DNA from: Gordionus sp. m RMFG-2023 | Lineage: Eukaryota > Nematomorpha > Gordioida > Chordodea > Parachordodidae | DNA length: 64,000 nt | NCBI RefSeq assembly: GCF_954871325.1 | Contig: NC_088776.1 | Coordinates: forward strand, 54,454,569 to 54,518,568 | Direction: 5' to 3' | Part shown: piece by piece, positions 58,058-64,000 of the stretch | Numbering within the stretch: position 1 is the stretch's first letter | Layout of the letters: every line of letters begins with the position of its first letter | Notes under the pieces: generated by a model | The model's database searches: none | Told to the model about the DNA's origin: nothing | What the model saw: the letters and a program-made list of their open reading frames with translations, nothing else | Translations under genes and position numbers: made by a program

Positions 58058-58405
58058 GCCTCTTTTAAGACCTCTTTTGCAATACTAAATAGGCGCTCCA
58101 CAGGAGTACTAGAGGGAAGCGGGGTATTGTATTTTATAAGATATTTTTTAATTCAGGGAATTTATCAAAAATAGTAATTTTGTTATCATTATTTAAAAAA
58201 TATTTGTCCAATATATTATCTTCCTGATAAACAATTTCATGGAATCCAGAAAAAATCTTCCACAAATCATTTTTGTATTTAAAAGAAAGATTTTTTACTT
58301 TTAGATGCTTTTTAGATTGAAGCTGCTTACCTTTGAAAATTAAATAGTTTTATAAGGCATTTTGCCCTTAAATTTGTTTGATCATTTGGATCAATATCTT
58401 TTAGA
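58058..58405 (-). pseudogene. hAT transposase C-terminal region, split by the foldback element
   Basis: The minus strand from about 58,400 reads DPNDQTNLRAKCLIKLFNFQ, later DKFPELKNIL, then KYNTPLPSSTPVERLFSIAK and EVLK close to the insertion. LPSS-x-x-V-E-R-L-F-S is the hAT dimerisation signature. Its last helix and stop codon are found on the other side of the insertion at 52,651. Stops and shifts interrupt the region, so it was decayed or is decaying. A third hAT type, different from 15,880 and 22,463. Confidence 0.75.
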
Positions 58406-61291
58406 AGTTAAAAATATTTTTTGTATGATGGAAATGAAAATTCTATTTCTCATCTATCTCGAAATCCATAATATCGAAAACTAATTTTTATTATATAAAA
58501 TGAATATTAGTATGACTTAAAAGATTTTCCAAAAAATTTTCAATATAAAAAAGAAAATTGATGTATATAATATTTAAAATGATTAGATGAAAAACCAATA
58601 TAAAACTCGGCTAAACATTTAATAATGGATAAATTTAAATAAAATTTCATTTTTATTAACAAATATTATTAATATTTAAAAAATAATTTAATTTATACAT
58701 TAAATTTCCTAAAAGGAGCTACCTCCCACTTCTCATTTTTAAAAAGGAGGGGTGCGCTCCAAGTGTTTTTGAAAAAATGTAGCGGCGCTCCTTAACAACT
58801 CTACGTGACAAGGGAGTAAAATATTGAATTTACTTTGTATGCTATGATATTTTAAATTGTAAAAAAAAAATTAAGTGATTATGTCTATGAATCAGGCTTG
58901 TGTGCCAATGAGCAGACTCGCCAGTTGGACAGATTCTAATGTATTTGACCTAAAATTAACCAAGTATTTATTAATTAAAATGCTATTTACTTAATATGTT
59001 CAAACTAAACGAATTTATATAATAAATGTGATTTCCTAATATATTTTTGCTAGTCCTCCATAGCCAGCCAAATAGGGCATAATCAAATCAATGTAACACA
59101 GTTGTGACATGAAACCATTCTAATCGATCAAGTTTAACTTGACCCAATCATTAATTTAAGATAAAATTATGACTCATTTTAAAAAAAAAACTTTTTTTCT
59201 TGTAGCGTTTTTAAATGTATTTAATTTATAGTAACCTAGTTTTCAAATTCCATTGAATTTATAACTTCTCTTCATTTTAACTGAATTCCAAATAAATAAG
59301 TGTATTGATGAAGAGATCTGAACAATTCTGGCGTTCAGGCAGGAGATTGGCAAAGTAACTGGACTTCTAATTGAAGTTCAAAGGAATACCTATATAACGG
59401 AAATCTGGATATCATGCAAGTATTGGTCAAATGCAGTAAAAAGCAAAAATTCGAGTTTTAAATAAAAACAAATTACATTGATAAATTCAGAGGTAAAATA
59501 AAGGACCATAATTAATAAAATCTACAAAAATATTTTTGGACATTTTCGTCACAAAAAAATGAAACATTAAATTTAATAACCTGGGATCTCTTTAATAAAT
59601 GAAAACTTTTACAAACAAGTGAAAAAACATACGTGGTTACAAAGTATTCAAAAATTTGCCCTTGTTTAATTTGAATAATTTTTTTTAGTGTTTCTCACTA
59701 TAACTATAAAAAAAACTCTTTTGTAATAATTATTTTAAAGTTTTTTAAATCATTGACGCTGTTAAATCTTTATATCTTATCATTTAGACGTTCTAAAAAA
59801 AAATTCTTTTAGATTGTTCAAATTGATTTCCCTAAAGACGCGACTGGCTTACATAACACTATGCATTTATACCATTGTCATCGTGAATGAATGTCGATAA
59901 AAATTTATTGGTAACCGTGGCTCGTTTATTAAATCTAACATGATTATATATAGTATCCATATTGTGTGTAATGTACAATAAAAGGAATTATAACAGCTTC
60001 TTCATACGCCTTCAAAATCATCTTTCTAAATAAAGCATAAAATAATTTTTAATATATATAATACGTGTATAAAGATATGGAAGAAAAAAAACTTATAGTG
60101 CACGAAGTGAAGCGTTTTCCCTCAAATTTCAAATAATACATTACAACGTTCAGAAGCGTTTTTTTAGAAAAACGCAAAGCTAAACGCTCCTGCTCAATTT
60201 GTAAGCCTTAAACACTATTTGAAACATGTATTATTTTAGGACAAAAAATCAGGAAATTGGGCGAGATATTAAAAATTTAAAGTTTACCATTTGCAACAAT
60301 TTGTAGAGTAATTATTTTAAATGCAATAACGTCCACTTTTAATATAAAGATCAACCCTAACTGTATTCGTAAATTTTCGAATACCCAGCCCACTCGTTTC
60401 TACTCAAATTTTCTTATTAGCCTTATTTTCCATTTAAAATTTTTTTTGTTCATTTCAAGAAAATATGATTTACACTCTCATTAGCTTTTAAACAAGACCG
60501 GGGGGGGGGGGGTTGGTATTTTATTCCACATAATATATTTAGATGATTTTTTAAGAATCTCTGTTTTATAAGTAAAGAATTAATTAATTATAATTAAAAA
60601 GTGAAACCGTTATTATATATTTTTTAGAAAAGTATCCATTTCGCTGCGAATTCGCGCTAACTGTGAATTCAGGGTTAATCACAATTATAAATTTTTGAAA
60701 TTAATAAAGAACCTACTATAAACACCAGAAATTATTCTTAGGGTAAAGATATATCAAGATTTGAGGGCAAACTACTCCCCTTCCCCTAGTTGTTAAAAGT
60801 TATTTAATTTGAAAAAAATGTTATAGCAAAAATAGAAATTTGTTTGTACGATTATGAACTAAGCCTATCCAAAAAAATACCGAATCGAAATGAATTATTT
60901 GTATTCGATTCTTATGAACGAATTGTATATTTTACTATTCGTATTTGTAAGAACAATAATATTGTAAAACATTCTTATTCTTCTATTCACGTCATATTAG
61001 ACTTGCGGCTAATGGAACTTTAAAATGTTCTCTGTGGTCTGGGTCTAGAATATGATCACCGTCTCCTTGACAGGGTGTAAAAACCACCTAAAGAGATTGA
61101 TGTCAGCAAGGACATTCGATTGTAAAAAATCCTGCTCCAAAATCATAAAAAATATTCTTATTCGATTGGTTTAATTATGAAAAGTAAATTATTCAATTCT
61201 TTAGAATAACTTTTTATCATCTGAAAAATAATCAGTCATAATTTTTAAAAAGGATATTTAGCTTTAAACATATTTTAAATAGATAACTAAC
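58406..61291. other. AT-rich DNA, no gene recognised
   Basis: 58,690-58,800 has a GC-richer patch ending GCGCTCCTTAACAACTCTAC, faintly like a family D terminus in reverse. At 60,150-60,195 there is an AGAAGCGTTTTTTTAG and AAAAACGC palindrome. A G homopolymer lies near 60,500. A last exon of the IMP3 gene may lie at about 61,210-61,235 (after TTTTTCAG on the minus strand). Confidence 0.4.
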
Positions 61292-61467
61292 CATATCATT
61301 GTACTCTAAAATGTGTTGTTTTATCTTAGAGGAATCCACCCATGTTACATAATCTTCCATACTCCTATATCAATATATTAATTATAATAATATTTAAACA
61401 TGTACTTTTTTTTACCTTGTAACAAAATATGCAGGGTCCAAAATGAGCTCTGTTCCAATTCTAACAT
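61292..61467 (-). CDS. imp3: IMP3 (U3 snoRNP protein), two C-terminal exons
   Basis: IMP3 is a nucleolar protein of the U3 snoRNP needed for 18S pre-rRNA processing. Exon 61,467-61,416 reads [17 protein letters not shown] and ends AAG/GTAAAA. After a 51-bp intron (61,415-61,365, acceptor GATATAG), exon 61,364-61,292 reads [20 protein letters not shown] then YNDM and a GTTAGT donor. These match the conserved S4-like C-terminus of IMP3 (VRVG, then [20 protein letters not shown], then KIKRHVLEYN). The intron phases join the two exons in frame across the conserved TRSMED. An upstream exon ending HQG/GTAAGC-like at about 61,568 is possible. I could not find the N-terminal exons, so the gene may be incomplete or interrupted by further introns. 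Confidence 0.8.
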
Positions 61468-61838
61468 CTATCCATAATTTAGATAAAGAAATTAATTTAT
61501 TAAGTGGTTATATAGTTAATATATAAGATAAATTACATAAGATTAAATTTAAAGGCACCCTAAGCTTACTTCCTTGGTGGGGTGCATTCTAGGATCCAAA
61601 CCAACCCTAAACCATTAAACAGGTAATGATCTTGATTATCTATTGCACCTAAACAGAACAGTCAAAATTTTGGTAATATTGAGAGATATCCACAATCTAT
61701 TGGCTAACAAACAAGCCTTCAAGCATATATTGATGGAGGTTATAAATTAATTAAGAGGATAAGGGGGCAAACAAATACATGAGGAAAATAATGAGTTGGG
61801 ATATCCTTTTTATTCTTGATGATCTTGGCCTCTTTTTT

Positions 61839-62009
61839 AATGAATATTTGCACCCATAAAATACCCTTTAGTTTCCTTAGCACTGCTACATGGAGGTCTC
61901 ATCAATTCTGGTTTATAAATGAAATTTATTAAATTTTCTTTATCATATATGGCTGCTAATTTTTTAAAATTATCCATAGAATTAAACGTCGCATGTAAAT
62001 ATAATGCCA
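61839..62009 (-). CDS. Small open frame, 56 codons, unidentified
   Basis: Starts with an AAATGG context at 62,009: MALYLHATFNSMDNFKKLA, then AIYDKENLINFIYKPELMRP and PCSSAKETKGYFMGANIH. The composition is protein-like and the start context reasonable. A GT after YFMG could be a splice donor. No recognised family. It lies between the IMP3 exons and the divergent exon at 62,335, in IMP3 orientation, and might be part of that gene's upstream region or separate. Confidence 0.3.
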
Positions 62010-62334
62010 TTTATCTTAATAAAACATTTCATATAATAAAATTATATTAGATTAACTAAAAGGGAAGGATAATTATAATTTTAATAAAGAGACAGATATA
62101 ATATTAGTATTAAAAGTATACCTATTTGCTATGACATAGTAAAAGGTATTTATCTATCATAATAAAATTTATGTTATTATTTTAACCAGAAAAACAAATT
62201 TAAATAATTCTCAAATGGAGTTTATAAATTTCCAAAATCAATAAATAAGAATAACTGCAAGTTACTGATATTAATATTTAAAGATTTAATCAATATTCAA
62301 ATATATAAAATTAGGTGATACACAGCTCAAAAAT

Positions 62335-62750
62335 TTGGATAATATTATTTCTATATTTATTTTTCTCAGGAAAGCTATTTTACAACATTATCCAAAGAAC
62401 ACAATGCTAAATGGATTACAAAGGATAAATAAAATTTATAATAATGTAATGGATGATATTGATGGCATTCTTACCATTACAAGTGATATGCAATATCTAA
62501 AAAATGATGAAGTGGATTTTGAAATAATAAAATCATACGTAACAAGTGATGCATGGGTGCAAGTTCAAAATTTAAAAGACATATAAAGGCAGAGTCCTGG
62601 ATTTGTCAGAAATGTTACTTTCTTTAGATGATTATGCATTGTTGGTTCCACTTCAAATGTCAAAAAATATTTTAAAAAACCTTGTAAAATTTATTGGTTT
62701 TATAATTGTTGTTGAGTATATTTTTATTCACATTTTATATTTTAATTAAA
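62335..62750 (+). CDS. Unidentified host-type exon(s)
   Basis: A frame to 62,586 reads KAILQHYPKNTMLNGLQRIN, KIYNNVMDDIDGILTITS, DMQYLKNDEVDFEIIKSYV and SDAWVQVQNLKD, then stops. A TTTTTCTCAG acceptor-like site precedes KAIL at about 62,370. Immediately after, in the next frame, GRVLDLSEMLLSLDDYALLV and PLQMSKNILKNLVKF continues to about 62,745. The composition looks like real coding sequence, predicted helical and soluble. The frame change near 62,585 could be a missed splice, a shift, or evidence of decay. Family not recognised. Confidence 0.4.
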
Positions 62751-64000
62751 ATGTATTTCCATTCATCTATCCATCCCAAATGGCGAAAATTTTCCGGTTC
62801 ATCTTTTGGAAGAATATAACCTAACAAATGAAATGGAATTTTGATGTCTATGGATTCAAATACTTAACTCATTCCTTATCATGAATATAACTATTCAAGA
62901 TTAAAAAACAAATAAGAAATATATGTCTTTATATTATTAATTTATAAATTACAATTACAATATCGGAATGGGTAAATTCCACTCATTTAGTTAAACTAAA
63001 ACTGGGTACAAGGTTTGTTGGTATCCTTGAGAAAAAAAATCGGCATAATTTTATGAAGGGTGGGCCTTCATAAAATTCCCGTTCGCTCATTTTGGGCAGG
63101 TCTATGACCAACGTGCTAGATAAGATAAGATAAGAATGTCATTAAATATGTCTTTATTTAGATAATAATTGCATATGAAATGAATATTTTTATTGAATAA
63201 AATAATTTAAATTAAACTCGTTACCTGATTTTATATCATTTTTTCTTAAAGTGAGAAGATATATTTTAATAGGGTTAATAATGAAGTTCTTACAAATTAT
63301 ATTATTTATGTATGAAATTAATATTTTAAATATATATTATGTTAAATACAAGTAACAATATTTATTAATGGATTTTGTATTGTAGAAGTCTTAAGGCTTT
63401 AATATTAAATTGATGTTTTGAAAAGTTATACAATGATTTTATTTGAATATTAAATTGATGTTAATTTTGTATATATACTTAAATGATCATGATTACTTCC
63501 ACCTTTTTGTTTTTATTTGATCTTAGTTGAAAATAAAGAACTTAATTATTAATATTCCTAATCTTCACGGATTCCACATTCTACAATTGATGATATATTC
63601 TTAACCTTCAATCTTCCGTAGTTATTCAATACAATCACCCACAATTTATTCTATATTATTTATTCTTGTTCATTATATTAAAATTTAAGAGATAACATAA
63701 CAGCTACCCTGATAATTATTTCCAGGAATTTTATCAATATATTAAATTTATTATATAATTTTATACAAATATAATATTAATTTTTAAATTCTAATTTCTT
63801 TATTTATAATAAAGTCAGAAATTATAATATTATATACCTTAAATAAAAAGTGGCTTCTAAGTTCTAACTATGTTTGAATTGAATCACTATGAAAGATATT
63901 TTTTTTTGTTCCATTTTTCAAATTCAAATGTATAAAATAGATTTTCTGATAATAGTATTCTAAGGTAAACTGGATGTTGTATACACTTTCTGAGAATTAT
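62751..64000. other. AT-rich DNA with one strong hairpin
   Basis: No gene recognised. A perfect 13-bp inverted repeat AATTTTATGAAGG/CCTTCATAAAATT lies at 63,047-63,059 and 63,065-63,077 with a 5-nt loop. It is not followed by a T-run of terminator type and is of unknown meaning. Confidence 0.5.

Noticed and set aside
1-64000. CRISPR arrays, rRNA and tRNA genes
   Set aside because: Tandem repeats here lack spacer structure and Cas genes; no tRNA-like B-box with cloverleaf and no rRNA sequence seen by eye.

Overview
The window reads as nuclear DNA of a small-genome or parasitic invertebrate animal. It is extremely AT-rich, and its few host-type coding pieces are split by short GT-AG introns of about 40-55 bp. 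It holds a rhodopsin-type receptor relic and part of the animal-type ribosome biogenesis protein IMP3. I cannot name the species. KRBA2/OTU-type transposases, decayed receptors and a micro-exon secretory gene would fit a flatworm, orthonectid or myxozoan, but that is inference. There is no bacterial gene organisation, rRNA, tRNA or CRISPR.

Layout. 1-13.8 kb: mostly empty AT-rich DNA with hAT-type MITEs, a Ty3/gypsy fossil (5.6-7.3 kb, minus strand), a badly decayed GPCR copy (7.7-8.3 kb) and a weak EH-domain-like exon (10.5-10.7 kb). 13.8-15.0 kb: a better preserved but broken GPCR. 15.2-27 kb: transposon graveyard with a 1.8 kb hAT element with perfect 8-bp target duplications, a broken OTU gene copy, a second gypsy fossil, a hAT of a second family and a mariner fragment. 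27.5-29.6 kb: a 230-bp satellite sitting inside a 141-bp satellite. 30.3-33.5 kb: a Ginger1/KRBA2-like DNA transposon gene (integrase, GPY/F and OTU domains) with short introns, followed by minisatellites.

34.8-39.1 kb holds the most interesting host gene: a TATA box, a signal-peptide exon, six candidate micro-exons of 15-24 nt, all phase 1 and all multiples of three, and a short terminal exon. This is the architecture of the micro-exon genes (MEGs) known from schistosomes. 39.3-42.8 kb: duplicated AT-rich blocks and a hAT MITE. 44.7-46.5 kb: a Tc1/mariner element with long TIRs and TA flanks. 46.8-47.8 kb: the 3' end of a LINE. 49.7-49.9 kb: a cysteine-rich secreted-protein exon. 51.5-52.5 kb: two hAT MITEs with perfect target duplications.

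52.7-58.05 kb is a 5.33 kb foldback element. Its two arms are tandem arrays of the same roughly 300-bp module in opposite orientation. A perfect 9-bp duplication flanks it (as in Mutator-like elements), and it has split the C-terminal coding region of an older hAT transposase. 61.3-62.75 kb: the last exons of an IMP3 gene (minus) and an unidentified exon (plus). Apart from the MEG-like gene, the IMP3 piece and one or two orphan exons, the window is dominated by DNA transposons, chiefly several hAT families.
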